A stretch of 64,000 nt of DNA from Rhodococcus qingshengii (GCF_021025955.1 NZ_JAJNCL010000007.1:1-64000); one strand, 5' to 3'; shown: positions 53,663 to 62,736, numbered from the stretch's first letter. Numbers and translations: made by a program. The notes: generated by a model not told the origin, from the sequence alone.

Positions 53663-54524
53663 TCAAAGCTTTTTCATCACAATGGAACTGGGACTTTCGA
53701 CCCTGTCGGCCACAACAGTGCGCAAATAACCTACGTCGGGTCGGGGGCACCCGTTCCGTTTGAGGGGGCAAACAATCGGGCGGGTGTTTGTCAAGGCAAG
53801 ACCATGTCACCCTCACTGGTCTCCTTGCCGGACTCTGGGCTGTGTGCGTCCAGAGTGCTCAGGGCCCGCCCGACCCGGCGATCGAAAGAAAGATGACGAA
53901 AGGTTCTGAGATGAGCCGAATGAGCGATCGGCGATAGACAGGTTCTGCTCGCCGCGTGGCAACGCGAACTACCGGTGTCAGAGGTTCGGCGTGTAAGCCG
54001 AACTCGCTCACGGCAGAAGATCTGAGGGCTGTAATCGATTCCCTCACTGAAGTTCTCGCTGCTGAAGAATCGAGTGCGGAAATCGCATCTGGCATCCGAA
54101 ATCCTCCGTCGTCGACGCCAACTGGCTGGCCGGAGTAACCGTGCGCGTCAGACTCTCTTCTCGGAGGTGCCTCGTTCGCCTCTTTCGCCCACGGAACGGT
54201 GAACCCGCAATACGGCATCCGGTCCAGTTTAGAGAAACGGGCCCATCGTCCATGTCCGCGAGTTTCGGCCCTTAGGTACATTGCACCGGGAAACGGAACA
54301 CGGGAGGAGCATCCAGCCGGTTGACAGACCACTCGGCCCACGAGCCGCAACCCGCGTCGCCGTGCATATCCAGATGATGTGACCGACTAGGCCACCGAGC
54401 CACGATCGGCACCTCGGCTGTATGGATATCGCGAAGATCTGGGGAGGATTCTTCCCTCGGCCGGTTCGGTGATCGATTCTGAGTGAACTTGGTTCTTTCG
54501 TGGTCTCGGAAAGGAAGCTCCGCC
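53663..54524. other. Gene-poor stretch without a convincing coding region
   Basis: Several overlapping frames are open on both strands but none has clear domain content with a ribosome site. The best candidates are a short plus-strand frame at 53956-54138 (contains LTAEDLRAVIDSLTEVLAAEE) and a minus-strand frame at 53859-54350. Neither can be supported. No tRNA or large repeat was seen. Confidence 0.4.
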
Positions 54525-54689
54525 GTGGGTTCGATTGTTCTCACCCTTGTCCTCGTCCTCTCTTTCCTCGTGCTCGCTTTGCTTCTGCGTTACGCCAATG
54601 CCGGACAGTCGGCCCGCCTCGGCGTTCCGAAGGTCCGTCCGGTCCCGGGAGGCGGCCGGTTGGGTGCTCGACCGCGGGTGCTGCGGTGA
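54525..54689 (+). CDS. Small single-pass membrane protein
   Basis: Fifty-four residues from GTG 54525, preceded by GGAAAGGAAG at 7 nt. One hydrophobic segment (SIVLTLVLVLSFLVLALLLRYA) is followed by a basic, Pro/Gly/Arg-rich tail. The signal-anchor pattern and ribosome site support a real gene; no family is recognised. An alternative in-frame ATG lies at 54483. Confidence 0.45.
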   Translation: MGSIVLTLVLVLSFLVLALLLRYANAGQSARLGVPKVRPVPGGGRLGARPRVLR

Positions 54690-55009
54690 CGGCATGGCAT
54701 GTGATGGCGATCTGTCGCGCATTCAGGTCCCGATTACCTACCGGGGGGTGGGTGCCCGAATCGGATCGACCTGCGGTTTGCAGTCAGGTCGGTCAGGCCG
54801 ATACAACCGTGACGACGGATCGAATTCGGTCATTGTTGGCCGGGGCTGGACGTAGCTGTGATGTCGAATGCGGCAACGCCGTCCGCAGTGGACGCTCTAT
54901 CTCCGGCCGGCCACACATCCTGGCCGGAGTATGGGGAGAAGGTGCTGCGTTGCAGCCTGTTTCGTGTTGATTGTCTCTGATTGCACCCAATGCTGACGAG
55001 GATCCCGCT
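54690..55009. other. 320-bp intergenic stretch
   Basis: No supported gene, hairpin or repeat was found between the small membrane protein and the next short ORF. Confidence 0.4.
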
Positions 55010-55168
55010 ATGAACTATCTCGTTGATCACCTGCACCTGGCTGGTCTTTTCCGTCGAGGGCGCCTTACCGAGGAGGAAGCGATCAACCTCGACAGCTACT
55101 ACCGCCTTCACCCGTTGCCGCGGCCGGCGGTCTTCACGGCGTCACTTGGCGGCCATGCCACATTCTGA
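55010..55168 (+). CDS. Short hypothetical protein
   Basis: Fifty-two residues: NYLVDHLHLAGLFRRGRLT, EEEAINLDSYYRLHP, then a Pro-rich end. GAGGAT lies before the ATG. Composition is protein-like and amphipathic, but no family is recognised and the neighbouring gap to the WhiB gene is 137 bp. Confidence 0.4.
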   Translation: MNYLVDHLHLAGLFRRGRLTEEEAINLDSYYRLHPLPRPAVFTASLGGHATF

Positions 55169-55305
55169 TACTGGCATGAACCCGTAGGAAGTCGCCTGAT
55201 TGCCTGTCAGTGGCGTTGTAAGAGAGAAGTTTTGAGATACGTCTCCTGGTTTCGGATCTGGTTTCAGCGATCCGAGGTCCTGGGGTGAGAGAGGAATTCG
55301 CAGTG

Positions 55306-55584
55306 ATGTCCGCAGTGCACTCGGCGCAGTCCGGGAAAGAGTTTGCCGCTGAACCAAGTTGTTGGCAGAAGTACGCCGCGTGCGGTGGGGTCGAAGCGGC
55401 GGTGTTCTTTTCGCCGGAAGGCGAGCGTGGCGATGCCCGATCCCGCCGGGAACTGCGGGCGCGGCGGATATGTCAGACCTGTTCTGTGCTCGGTCAGTGC
55501 CGCGAGTACGCCCTCGGTGCGGGTGAGCTGTATGGAACGTGGGGTGGCATGAGCGAAGCTGACCGAAGACGGCATGCCCAATGA
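55306..55584 (+). CDS. WhiB-family iron-sulfur transcription factor
   Basis: About 92 residues from ATG 55306, GAGAGGAA upstream; GTG at 55285 is possible. The WhiB pattern is visible: SCWQKYAACGG, FFSPEGERGDARSRRELRARRICQTCSVLGQCREYAL, GELYGTWGGMSEADRR. Cys residues in ACGG, CQTC and QC bind the 4Fe-4S cluster, and GTWGG is the turn that contacts sigma factor. An extra Cys (SC at WQKYAAC) offers the fourth ligand. It is coupled to the next gene by ATGA. The regulon is unknown; the sequence is shorter and more divergent than WhiB1-7 as I know them. Confidence 0.88.
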   Translation: MSAVHSAQSGKEFAAEPSCWQKYAACGGVEAAVFFSPEGERGDARSRRELRARRICQTCSVLGQCREYALGAGELYGTWGGMSEADRRRHAQ

Positions 55585-55856
55585 CAAACCGCGACGAGCA
55601 CCGGGCGGCAGATCATGCAGTCCGAGGCCGCGATCAGATGTGGGGTGAGCAGGTGCCGCTGTCGGTTTACCGAATGGCGGGCGGCGATCTCGTCAATGAG
55701 TACCGCTCGTTGTATCGCCGGTGTGATCGCCTGACTCCGCGTGAGAAAGCACGGTTCTATTTCGTGAACGAGGAAATGAAGGCACGGGGGCTCGGGCATG
55801 GCATTCCAACTCCGGATACCCACGAGGGCATCGATGCTTGGGACGGGGAGATCTGA
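55581..55856 (+). CDS. Hypothetical protein translationally coupled to WhiB
   Basis: Ninety-one residues; its ATG overlaps the WhiB stop (ATGA), so both are made from one mRNA. Contents: QVPLSVYRMAGGDLVNEYRS, LYRRCDRLTPREKARFYFVNEEMKARGLGH, acidic end. Mostly helical in composition, no membrane segment, no recognised family. It might be a WhiB partner or target. Confidence 0.6.
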   Translation: MTNRDEHRAADHAVRGRDQMWGEQVPLSVYRMAGGDLVNEYRSLYRRCDRLTPREKARFYFVNEEMKARGLGHGIPTPDTHEGIDAWDGEI

Positions 55857-55927
55857 GATCGCCAGCTTTCCCGAACAATTGCCGTTAGGAGAGCGCTGTC
55901 CGTGAGAAAGGCCGTCCTCATGCGGTG

Positions 55928-56941
55928 TCAGATCGCCGGTTCGGGGCGGGGGAACAGTCGTGAGAGAACATCGGAGAGGGTGATGATGCCGACTGTCGTT
56001 CGTTCGTCGGTGATCACGGCGAGGTGATTGCGACTTTCCCGCATCGACGCGAGTGCGAGGTGGACGGGGGTTTCGGAGGCGAGGGTGAATGCCGGTCGCA
56101 TGATGGCCTCGGCACGGGTGTGGTCGGGTTGGAGCAGGGTGTCGCGGGCGTGCACAATCCCGAGGGGAACGCCGTTGTCACGGACCAGGATTCGTAGGTG
56201 CCCTGATTGTTTCGAGATTGCCCGCACCTGGTCCATGGTCGCGGAGCTGGTAACGGAGGTCGGAGCTTTGTTGCTCCGTAGCAGATCGCGGACGGTCAAG
56301 GTCTGCATGTCGAGGGCGCCGGAGAGTTGCGCAGAGTAACCGGCGTCGAGGGCTCCGACGTTGGTGGAGTGCTCGACCAGGTGCCGCAAGGTGTCGGGGT
56401 CCTGGCCGCTGCCGACGTGATCGACCGGTTGCACACCGACTTTGACGAGAAGCCAGTTGGCCATCGAGTTCAGCGATTGCAGTAGAGGTCGGGTGAGCCA
56501 CATGAATCCGCGCATCGGGATGGCGAGCAGTGTGGCTGATTTCTCGGGGTGGGCGATCGCCCAGGATTTCGGTGCCATTTCGCCGACGACCAGATGCAGG
56601 AAAGTCACGATGATCAACGCGAGAACGAAACCGGCGACGTCCGCGATCCAGAGCGGCATGCCCCAACTCGAGAAGGCAGGGGTGAGCCAGTGATGGACGG
56701 CGGGTTTGGTGATCGCGCCGAGCGCGAGGGTACATACGGTGATGCCGAGTTGGGAGCCGGCGAGGAGCACAGTCAGCTCGGAGGCGCTGCGCAGAGCGGC
56801 TCGGGCGGAGCGGCTGTTGGGGGCGGCATCTTCGAGGCGGTGCCGTTTGGCGGAGATGAGGGCGAATTCGACGGCGACGAAGAAGGCACTCAGTGCGATG
56901 AGAGCGACGGTGATGGCGATGACGATCCAGGGGTTGCTCAT
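55928..56941 (-). CDS. CNNM/CorC-type (hemolysin-family) membrane protein, CBS pair
   Basis: A protein of 337 residues: DUF21/CNNM membrane domain (IVIAITVALIALSAFFVAVEFALISAKRHRLED, LAGSQLGITVCTLALGAITKP) followed by two CBS domains (LRDLLRSNKAPTSVTSSATMDQV ... VITDERTTVGIITLSDVLSRL). It lacks the C-terminal CorC_HlyC domain. Such proteins bind Mg-ATP and influence magnesium/cobalt transport. The start overlaps the next upstream gene by ATGA. Confidence 0.93.
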   Translation of the reverse strand: MSNPWIVIAITVALIALSAFFVAVEFALISAKRHRLEDAAPNSRSARAALRSASELTVLLAGSQLGITVCTLALGAITKPAVHHWLTPAFSSWGMPLWIADVAGFVLALIIVTFLHLVVGEMAPKSWAIAHPEKSATLLAIPMRGFMWLTRPLLQSLNSMANWLLVKVGVQPVDHVGSGQDPDTLRHLVEHSTNVGALDAGYSAQLSGALDMQTLTVRDLLRSNKAPTSVTSSATMDQVRAISKQSGHLRILVRDNGVPLGIVHARDTLLQPDHTRAEAIMRPAFTLASETPVHLALASMRESRNHLAVITDERTTVGIITLSDVLSRLFPRPEPAI

Positions 56942-58323
56942 CGGTTCTCCTCCGCGGTTTCAGTCCCGGCGATCTCGGTTGGGTCGAGGCGTAGTCGTAG
57001 TGAGGCGGGGACGTGCCGCTCGACGGTCAGGACATCGATGACCAGCGAATGTCGGGGTTGTTCGTCGTCGGAAATCAGGTCGGCAGGATCAGGTGGCAGT
57101 TCGACGCGGATCCGGGTTCCCTCTGGTGGGAGTTCGCCGTGATGGGCGATGGTGAAGCCGGCGATCGTCTCGTAGTCACCACTCGGGAGGTCGTGTCCGA
57201 TGGTGCGTTCGACCTCGTCGAGGTGCACGCCACCGTTGACGGTCCAGGATCCGTCTTCGCTGGGGAGTTCGCGTGGGAGGTCGGGGTCGTGTTCGTCGGT
57301 GATTTCGCCGACGAGTTCTTCGGCGATGTCTTCGAGGGTGATGACGCCGGCGAATCCGCCGTATTCGTCTATGACGCAGGCAAGTTGGTTTCTGCTGTCG
57401 GTGAGTTCGGACAAGGCTTTCGGCAGGGGAAGTGTGGTCGGGAGGATCAGGGCGGGGCGGGTGAGTGCGCGCGCGGTCAGATCAGCAGTAGGAGTCAGCC
57501 CGAGAACATCCTGGAGGTGGATGACACCGACGATGTCCTCGGAATCTGCTCCCACGACGGGATATCGGGAGTGCCCTCGCCCCATGAGAGTGATGACGTA
57601 GTCGAGGGAGTCGTCGGCGCGGACGGTATCGACATGGGTGCGGGGGATCATCGCATGCTCCACCGGGCGGGTGGGGAAATCGAGGATGCGATCGAGCATC
57701 GTCGACAACTCGGGCGGCAGAGTCCCGGTTTCGCGGGACTCGGCGACGATGTGCTCGAGATCGCGGGCGGAGGCGGAGTGCTCGACGTCGTGCACCGGCT
57801 CGATCTTCAGTGCGCGAAGTAGCAGGTTCGATGCCTGGTCGAAGATCCAGATCAGCCAGCCGAACAGTTTCAGATAGAGGGTGGTCGAGCGAGCCAGCCA
57901 CCGGGCCACCGGTTCGGGACGTGCGATGGCCAGGTTCTTCGGGAACAGCTCACCGAAGAGCATCTGGACCAGGGTGGAGAACAGCAACGCCAGCACGGCA
58001 CCGATCCCGAGCCCCACTGCGGTGGGGATGCCGATGCCGCCGAAGATCGTTCCGAGCGATTGACCGATAAGAGGTTCGGCGACGTAACCGACCAGCAGAC
58101 CGGTGACGGTGATGCCCAGTTGAGCTCCGGAGAGCATGAACGAGGTGCGGCGGGTCACCGCAAGAGCCCGCTTTGCACCAGAATCGCCCGTCTGGGCGAG
58201 AGAATTGAGCCGGGATCGGTCCACGGCCATGTAGGCGAACTCTTGTGCAACGAAGTAGCCGGTGACTGCGGTGATCAGCAGAACGACCAGGACGCCCAGC
58301 AGGAGTGTCAGGGCGATCATCAT
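56938..58323 (-). CDS. CNNM/CorC-type (hemolysin-family) membrane protein with CorC_HlyC domain
   Basis: A protein of 461 residues: DUF21 domain (VLLITAVTGYFVAQEFAYMAVDRSRLNSLAQ, LSGAQLGITVTGLLVGYVAEPLIGQ), CBS pair (IPRTHVDTVRADDSLDYVITLM, LACVIDEYGGFAGVITLEDIAEELVGEI) and C-terminal CorC_HlyC domain (DGSWTVNGGVHLDEVERTIG). The pair of unequal CNNM genes in one operon is common in actinobacteria. Probable role: divalent-cation homeostasis. Confidence 0.94.
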   Translation of the reverse strand: MMIALTLLLGVLVVLLITAVTGYFVAQEFAYMAVDRSRLNSLAQTGDSGAKRALAVTRRTSFMLSGAQLGITVTGLLVGYVAEPLIGQSLGTIFGGIGIPTAVGLGIGAVLALLFSTLVQMLFGELFPKNLAIARPEPVARWLARSTTLYLKLFGWLIWIFDQASNLLLRALKIEPVHDVEHSASARDLEHIVAESRETGTLPPELSTMLDRILDFPTRPVEHAMIPRTHVDTVRADDSLDYVITLMGRGHSRYPVVGADSEDIVGVIHLQDVLGLTPTADLTARALTRPALILPTTLPLPKALSELTDSRNQLACVIDEYGGFAGVITLEDIAEELVGEITDEHDPDLPRELPSEDGSWTVNGGVHLDEVERTIGHDLPSGDYETIAGFTIAHHGELPPEGTRIRVELPPDPADLISDDEQPRHSLVIDVLTVERHVPASLRLRLDPTEIAGTETAEENR

Positions 58324-58786
58324 GAGCCGGACACCTCGCCATCACGCGCGGTGACGTAGTGGGGTGTGTCCGGCCTGGGTCTGTGACTGTCCATGGGTCT
58401 CTCTGTCGATGCGGAAGAAGCCTTGTTCTTTAATCTACGTTTACCTTGCCGGGAAAGTTCCCACCGCCATGCGGTTTCCCCGAAAAAGTCGCGGTGAACG
58501 AATGACGTACCTGACCCAGGCAGGCCGATAGCCGATCGATCATGCGTTCACAGCATGGTCGTCTCCCCGGGGATCGCGCCCCGGTTGGTGTGGGCGTCGG
58601 TCGAGTCCGAAGCGCCGCTGATCGGCGGGTATCCAGGACTCCGGTGGTTCGTACGGCGGAGATGCAGGCTCACTGATGTCAGGCGGGCGGGCTGCGTGTC
58701 GGGATTCGGTGTTGTTCACCCAATGTTCTGCGGGCGCTTGGTTCGCCGAGGTTTTCGATCCACCGCGACAGCCGAGACTTTCTTTC
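58324..58786. other. 463-bp intergenic stretch upstream of the CNNM operon
   Basis: It must hold the minus-strand promoter of the CNNM pair; no unambiguous hexamers were found. A short GGGAA-AG-TTCCC dyad lies near 58453. No gene is supported. Confidence 0.4.
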
Positions 58787-58975
58787 ATGGCTACCACGAG
58801 ATCGGTTGTCGACGCACTGATCGCCCGACACCCCGTGCTGACGGTGCAGCAGGCTGCAGCGATGGTCATGGAGGATTCCGTGTCGATCAATGGGCGTCCG
58901 GTTCGTCACCCCGGACAGCTCGTTTCCGAATCCGATCGAGTTGAAATCGTGCGTTTTGGGGGCCGCACCGCGTAG
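58787..58975 (+). CDS. Small S4-domain-like protein
   Basis: Sixty-two residues from ATG 58787: SVVDALIARHPVLTVQQAAAM, then DSVSINGRPVRHPGQLVSES, with DRVEIVRFGGR, which resembles the S4 RNA-binding motif (xVxxNGxxVxxPxxxVxxxDxIxI). The frame is open upstream to 58676. The ribosome site is weak. It may be a small RNA-binding protein. Confidence 0.5.
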   Translation: MATTRSVVDALIARHPVLTVQQAAAMVMEDSVSINGRPVRHPGQLVSESDRVEIVRFGGRTA

Positions 58976-59001
58976 CTCGACCATCACATGGTCCAGGGTA
59001 G

Positions 59002-59178
59002 TCAGGAAGTGGGTGGGCAGTGGTGCAGTGGTACGGACAGCGCCGCCGCGCCGAAGACGAGTACAAGGATTGGCCGGGATCTGTTCACGTGCTCGGCTGT
59101 GGAGATGAGCGTGAGCAGTTGTCGCACCTGCAATCCCAAAACCGCAACAATACCGAGTAGTGTCGTGACGGTGAACAA
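59002..59178 (-). CDS. Possible small two-segment membrane protein
   Basis: A minus-strand frame of 58 residues from TTG 59178 with two hydrophobic stretches (FTVTTLLGIVAVLGLQVRQLL and PILVLVFGAAALSVPL) and an AEHVNRSR loop. No ribosome site is visible, and the frame has no ATG start. The rest of the 426-bp gap (58976-59401) shows nothing supportable. Confidence 0.25.
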   Translation of the reverse strand: MFTVTTLLGIVAVLGLQVRQLLTLISTAEHVNRSRPILVLVFGAAALSVPLHHCPPTS

Positions 59179-59401
59179 ACTCGGCAGGAACGTATTTCCG
59201 CCTTGCCTTGGGTTCGGTGACTAGAGCGCGGGCCGTCTGCGAACGAGGCTGTCACTCCTGATCAGCAGTACGTCGGGAGTATCGATGATGGCAAACCCGA
59301 GCAGTGGCCCGATCGTCGGGACTAACGCGCACAAGAGTTTTCACTACACAAGCACGTTCCGTCCGCGACACTGTTTCCATCGCTTGCTGTGTACGTCGTC
59401 G

Positions 59402-60388
59402 TCACAGGAGTGCCGTGACGCCGTATAGGGCGACGGCTGAAATCGTTGCTGCTGCAGGAAAAGTGGTAACCCAGGCGATGAGCATGTTTCCCGCTACGCC
59501 CCACCGGACGGCGCTGAGACGTTTGGTCGAGCCGACACCCATGATCGCCGACGAAATCACATGTGTTGTCGATACCGGCGCCCCCATGCCGGCAGAAGCG
59601 ACGTAGAGCACCGAGGATGCGGTCAGTTCCGCTGCAAAACCCTGGGGAGGATCCAATTCGATGATCTTGCGCCCAAGAGTCCGCATAATACGCATCCCAC
59701 CTGTTGCGGTCCCGAGGGCAAGAACAACTGCCGTCAGCAAGAAACACCACCACGGAATCGAGTAGTCGTCTTGTCTACCCGAGACGACAAGAGCCAGGAC
59801 CACGATGCCCATGGTTTTGGCTGCGTCTTGCATCCCGTGGCCGAAGGCCATGGCCGCCGCAGAACATGTCTGGGCCTTTCGAAACCCTCGACTGGTCGAT
59901 GCCGGAGATGCGTGTCGAAACAGCCACATGATGCCTGACATGGCCATATATCCCAGGATGAAGCCGGCGATCGGCGAGACAACCATCGGGATCAGCACCT
60001 TTTCGATCACACCACCCCACAGCACAGTCATCCCGCCGGCCAGCGCGGCCCCGACCATCCCGCCGACAAGAGCGTGCGAGGACGATGACGGTAATCCGTA
60101 CCACCACGTGATGAGATTCCAGCCGATCGCACCTACCAAGGCGCACCCGAGTATCAGTAAGGCGTGAGTGCTGACGTCGAGCTCGATTATTCCCTCTCCC
60201 ACTGTGGCAGCGACTTTGGCGCCGAAGAAGGATCCGAGAAGATTGCCGATTGCGGCCATCAGTAATGCTGAACGCAATGTCAGCGCACGCGTGGACACTG
60301 ATGTCGCAATAGCATTGGCCGAGTCGTGAAAACCGTTGGTGAAGGTAAATGCCATAGCGAGTGCTATGACCAGGAGCAGCATCAGCAC
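59402..60388 (-). CDS. PiT-family inorganic phosphate transporter
   Basis: A protein of 328 residues from GTG 60388. PHO4 hallmarks: FTFTNGFHDSANAIATSVSTRALT, WYGLPSSSSHALVGGMVGAAL, FGHGMQDAAKTMGIVVLAL and GMGAPVSTTHVISSAIMGVG. It imports metal-phosphate with protons at low affinity. It lies 6 bp after the DUF47 gene, the standard pair for PiT regulation. Confidence 0.94.
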   Translation of the reverse strand: MLMLLLVIALAMAFTFTNGFHDSANAIATSVSTRALTLRSALLMAAIGNLLGSFFGAKVAATVGEGIIELDVSTHALLILGCALVGAIGWNLITWWYGLPSSSSHALVGGMVGAALAGGMTVLWGGVIEKVLIPMVVSPIAGFILGYMAMSGIMWLFRHASPASTSRGFRKAQTCSAAAMAFGHGMQDAAKTMGIVVLALVVSGRQDDYSIPWWCFLLTAVVLALGTATGGMRIMRTLGRKIIELDPPQGFAAELTASSVLYVASAGMGAPVSTTHVISSAIMGVGSTKRLSAVRWGVAGNMLIAWVTTFPAAATISAVALYGVTALL

Positions 60389-60394
60389 AGCTGG

Positions 60395-61012
60395 TCACGA
60401 TTCCTTGAGGACGATGGTTTCGATCACATGCGAGACCTTTTCGAAAGCATCGGCTGCGTCTTCGAGCTCGTCGGCGATGTCTTTGAGTTTCATGACGGTC
60501 AGGGCATCGAGATGGCCGTCGAAGAGGTTGGCGAGACATGTTCGATAGAGGTGATCGGCCGTATTCTCGAGTTCATTGATTTTGATCCAGTAGCTTTCGA
60601 GTCCCTGCATCGATGCCAGTTTGGGCATCGCTTCCGCCGTTATCTTTGCGCACGCGTCGAGGGTGTCGATCACGTCGCAGAGATGGTGCGGTAGTTCGCG
60701 CACTCCGTACAAAGACACGAGATGCGACGCCGCTTCCATGTGGTCCATCACGTCGTCGAGAGTTGATCCCAGCATGTAGATATCAGAACGGTCGAACGGA
60801 GTGACGAAAGTTGAATTCACGGTTCGGAACAGCTCGCGCTTTATGCGGTCGCATTCGTGCTCGAACCCGACCATGCGTTCGGCAATGCTGGTGGTATCGG
60901 CTTGTGGGCTGGCCAATTCGGTAAGAGTTTTGGCCCCGAGTTCCAGATATTGTGCCGTGGAGGTGAACAGTGCGTAGAACAGTTCGGACTCGGGTTTGAA
61001 ACCGGAGAACAT
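60395..61012 (-). CDS. DUF47 (PhoU-like) phosphate transport accessory protein
   Basis: A protein of 205 residues, helical: FYALFTSTAQYLELGAKTL, HECDRIKRELFRTVNSTFVTPFDRSDIYMLGSTLDDVMDHMEAA, ENTADHLYRTCLANLFDG and LEDAADAFEKVSHVIETIVLKES. This is the YkaA/DUF47 family with PhoU-like metal-binding helices. It is thought to control the PiT transporter encoded next. Confidence 0.93.
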   Translation of the reverse strand: MFSGFKPESELFYALFTSTAQYLELGAKTLTELASPQADTTSIAERMVGFEHECDRIKRELFRTVNSTFVTPFDRSDIYMLGSTLDDVMDHMEAASHLVSLYGVRELPHHLCDVIDTLDACAKITAEAMPKLASMQGLESYWIKINELENTADHLYRTCLANLFDGHLDALTVMKLKDIADELEDAADAFEKVSHVIETIVLKES

Positions 61013-61041
61013 GAATGTGTCTTTCGCGTCGCTGCAGGGAA

Positions 61042-61092
61042 GACCAGGGCAGTGGCAGCGTGGATGAGGGACACGGTGCCACTGCCCTGGTC
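61042..61092 (-). terminator. 16-bp perfect inverted repeat between cotH-like and DUF47 genes
   Basis: GACCAGGGCAGTGGCA (61042-61057) and TGCCACTGCCCTGGTC (61077-61092) are exactly complementary around a 19-nt loop, 3 bp after the cotH-like stop and 29 bp before the DUF47 start. The T content after the stem is low. It may terminate or attenuate transcription, or stabilise the 3' end of the upstream mRNA. Confidence 0.55.
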
Positions 61093-61095
61093 AGT

Positions 61096-62736
61096 TCAGG
61101 GGGTGTGCAGTTCGTTCAGCGCTGATGTGCGCTGGACGATCCACGTGCGCATCTGATCGATGCTCGACTGCAGCGTCTCTGCGGTCAGTTCGTCACTGGT
61201 GGGGATGGACGTCGCGAGTGAGTCGAGAATTTCGGTCGAGCGGCCGCTTTGGTACATCTGCTCGAACAGGTCCCAATACGTCTTCTCGTACAGCTCGGCG
61301 AAAGCAGGCGATTCGAGGAAACGCTTCTTCAGAGAGTTCGTGGTACCGAGTGGACCACCAGGAAATCCCTGTTGACCAGGTGCTGTCGCGTCCACGCCTT
61401 GTCGAGGGGCGCCGCCTTCCGGCATGCCTTCTGGGGCTTCGCCAGCCGGTATGCCCCCCGGCCCCGCGCCGCCCCCAGGTCCTCCGCCAGCCGGTATGCC
61501 CCCCGGCCCCGCGCCGCCCCCGGGTCCTCCGCCGCCTGCTGGGCCCATAGCGATCGAAACACTGTCATGAGGGCCGGTGGCGGCATCACCTTGCATGGCG
61601 AGGTTGAGATCCCAGGACACCACGGAGATCCTCTTGGTGTCCAGGTCGTACCAGAGGTAATAGTTCTGACCGGGGCCGCTCATGTCATCGCCGTTGACGA
61701 TGAGGTTTTGCGTTGCAACGTATCGAGCGAAGGATTCGACGTCGATCCAATCGGAGAGGTGCGCGTCGAACTCCGCCGAGCTGGCTGCATCCATCCACTT
61801 CAGAAAGCTGATGACCGGTTGTAGGTTTCCGTTGTCGACGGCATTGATTTGTTTGAACTGGCCCGCATAGGCGGTCTGGTCATCGCCCACGTACGCAAAT
61901 CGTGAGCTCGCATCCGCCTTGTAAAGGTACCCGTCCGACTCGAAGAGTGAGTTCGCATAAGTGTCGTCCGGATGTTCGAGTACCAGACGAGTCGACGTCG
62001 CACTGTCATTGATCGAATACACCGTGTACGCGTAACGCTGCGTCGGTTGATCACTATCGGCAGTCAACGACAACGCCATCGCTTCGTTGACCACCGGCGA
62101 TCCAGGCCGGACCGACAACTCGGTCATCCCCTGATACGCGCGGCCCTCGGAGTTCTCATCGAAACTGATGAGCAAGGGAAGTGACGTCGGGTCATCGGCC
62201 GAGGCCGTCGACCCCATTCCCGCCATCATGTCCTGTGGGTCGAAATCTGTTGGTAGTTCCAGTCCCTCAGGAATCTCGAATCCGTCAGGCGGCGTGAACC
62301 CTTCCCCTCCTGGCATCACCCCATCTCCTCGAACACCCATGAGAGTGGAGTTACCCTTCAGCCGCACCGAGGCATCGTTGATGAAAGTTCCGTCGATGGT
62401 GATGTCCGCGGTGATCCATTTCTTGTCGCCACTCTTCCGGAACGAGGAGATCATGTCGTTGTACTCGGAATCAGTTATCTCCAGTGACAATTGATGCGAG
62501 ACCGAGGGGTCGAACAATTCCACGGTGCCACTGATGTTGTCGGTGATCTCGGAGGCGATGACAGATGTGTCACCGGTGATGTAGGGACGAATTCGTGTCT
62601 CACCGAACACGAAAACCAGGACGGAGACGAATGCGACGAACACCACCAACAGCTTCCAATGCTGACGCAGCGTCTTCGGTATCCGATGTTTGAACTTGCT
62701 CCGCGGCGGCGGAGAGCCGGTGCCCGTCATAGTCAT
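61096..62736 (-). CDS. CotH-family kinase-like protein, membrane-anchored
   Basis: A protein of 546 residues: one N-terminal membrane segment (HWKLLVVFVAFVSVLVFVFG), then an extracytoplasmic CotH domain. Core segments: DASVRLKGNSTLMGVRGDG, LPLLISFDENSEGRAYQGM, ALSLTADSDQPTQRYAYTVYSIND, YLYKADASSRFAYVGD, VATQNLIVNGDDMSGPGQNYYLWYDLDTKRISVVSWDLNLAM, giving the metal-binding Asp of the atypical kinase fold. A Gly/Pro-rich insert of about 45 residues contains a tandem duplication. CotH phosphorylates spore-coat proteins in Bacillus; the target here is unknown. TGATG overlap with the DUF4956 gene couples translation. Confidence 0.88.
   Translation of the reverse strand: MTMTGTGSPPPRSKFKHRIPKTLRQHWKLLVVFVAFVSVLVFVFGETRIRPYITGDTSVIASEITDNISGTVELFDPSVSHQLSLEITDSEYNDMISSFRKSGDKKWITADITIDGTFINDASVRLKGNSTLMGVRGDGVMPGGEGFTPPDGFEIPEGLELPTDFDPQDMMAGMGSTASADDPTSLPLLISFDENSEGRAYQGMTELSVRPGSPVVNEAMALSLTADSDQPTQRYAYTVYSINDSATSTRLVLEHPDDTYANSLFESDGYLYKADASSRFAYVGDDQTAYAGQFKQINAVDNGNLQPVISFLKWMDAASSAEFDAHLSDWIDVESFARYVATQNLIVNGDDMSGPGQNYYLWYDLDTKRISVVSWDLNLAMQGDAATGPHDSVSIAMGPAGGGGPGGGAGPGGIPAGGGPGGGAGPGGIPAGEAPEGMPEGGAPRQGVDATAPGQQGFPGGPLGTTNSLKKRFLESPAFAELYEKTYWDLFEQMYQSGRSTEILDSLATSIPTSDELTAETLQSSIDQMRTWIVQRTSALNELHTP
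61441..61530. repeat. Two 45-bp tandem repeats inside the cotH-like gene
   Basis: Units 61441-61485 and 61486-61530 differ by one base (A/G near the end). Each encodes 15 residues of the GGGPGGGAGPGGIPAG type, placed in the linker after the CotH core. Confidence 0.9.

Noticed and set aside
53250-53816. 188-codon minus-strand frame beginning MRVTWSCLDKHPP
   Set aside because: Ser/Pro/Thr-rich, no ribosome site; an overlapping frame has more protein-like composition.
53859-54350. 163-codon minus-strand frame
   Set aside because: No domain, no ribosome site, and competing open frames on the plus strand; left as unsupported.
54387-54722. 111-codon minus-strand frame opposite the small membrane protein
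   Set aside because: Highly charged, no motif; the plus-strand frame has a ribosome site and a membrane segment.
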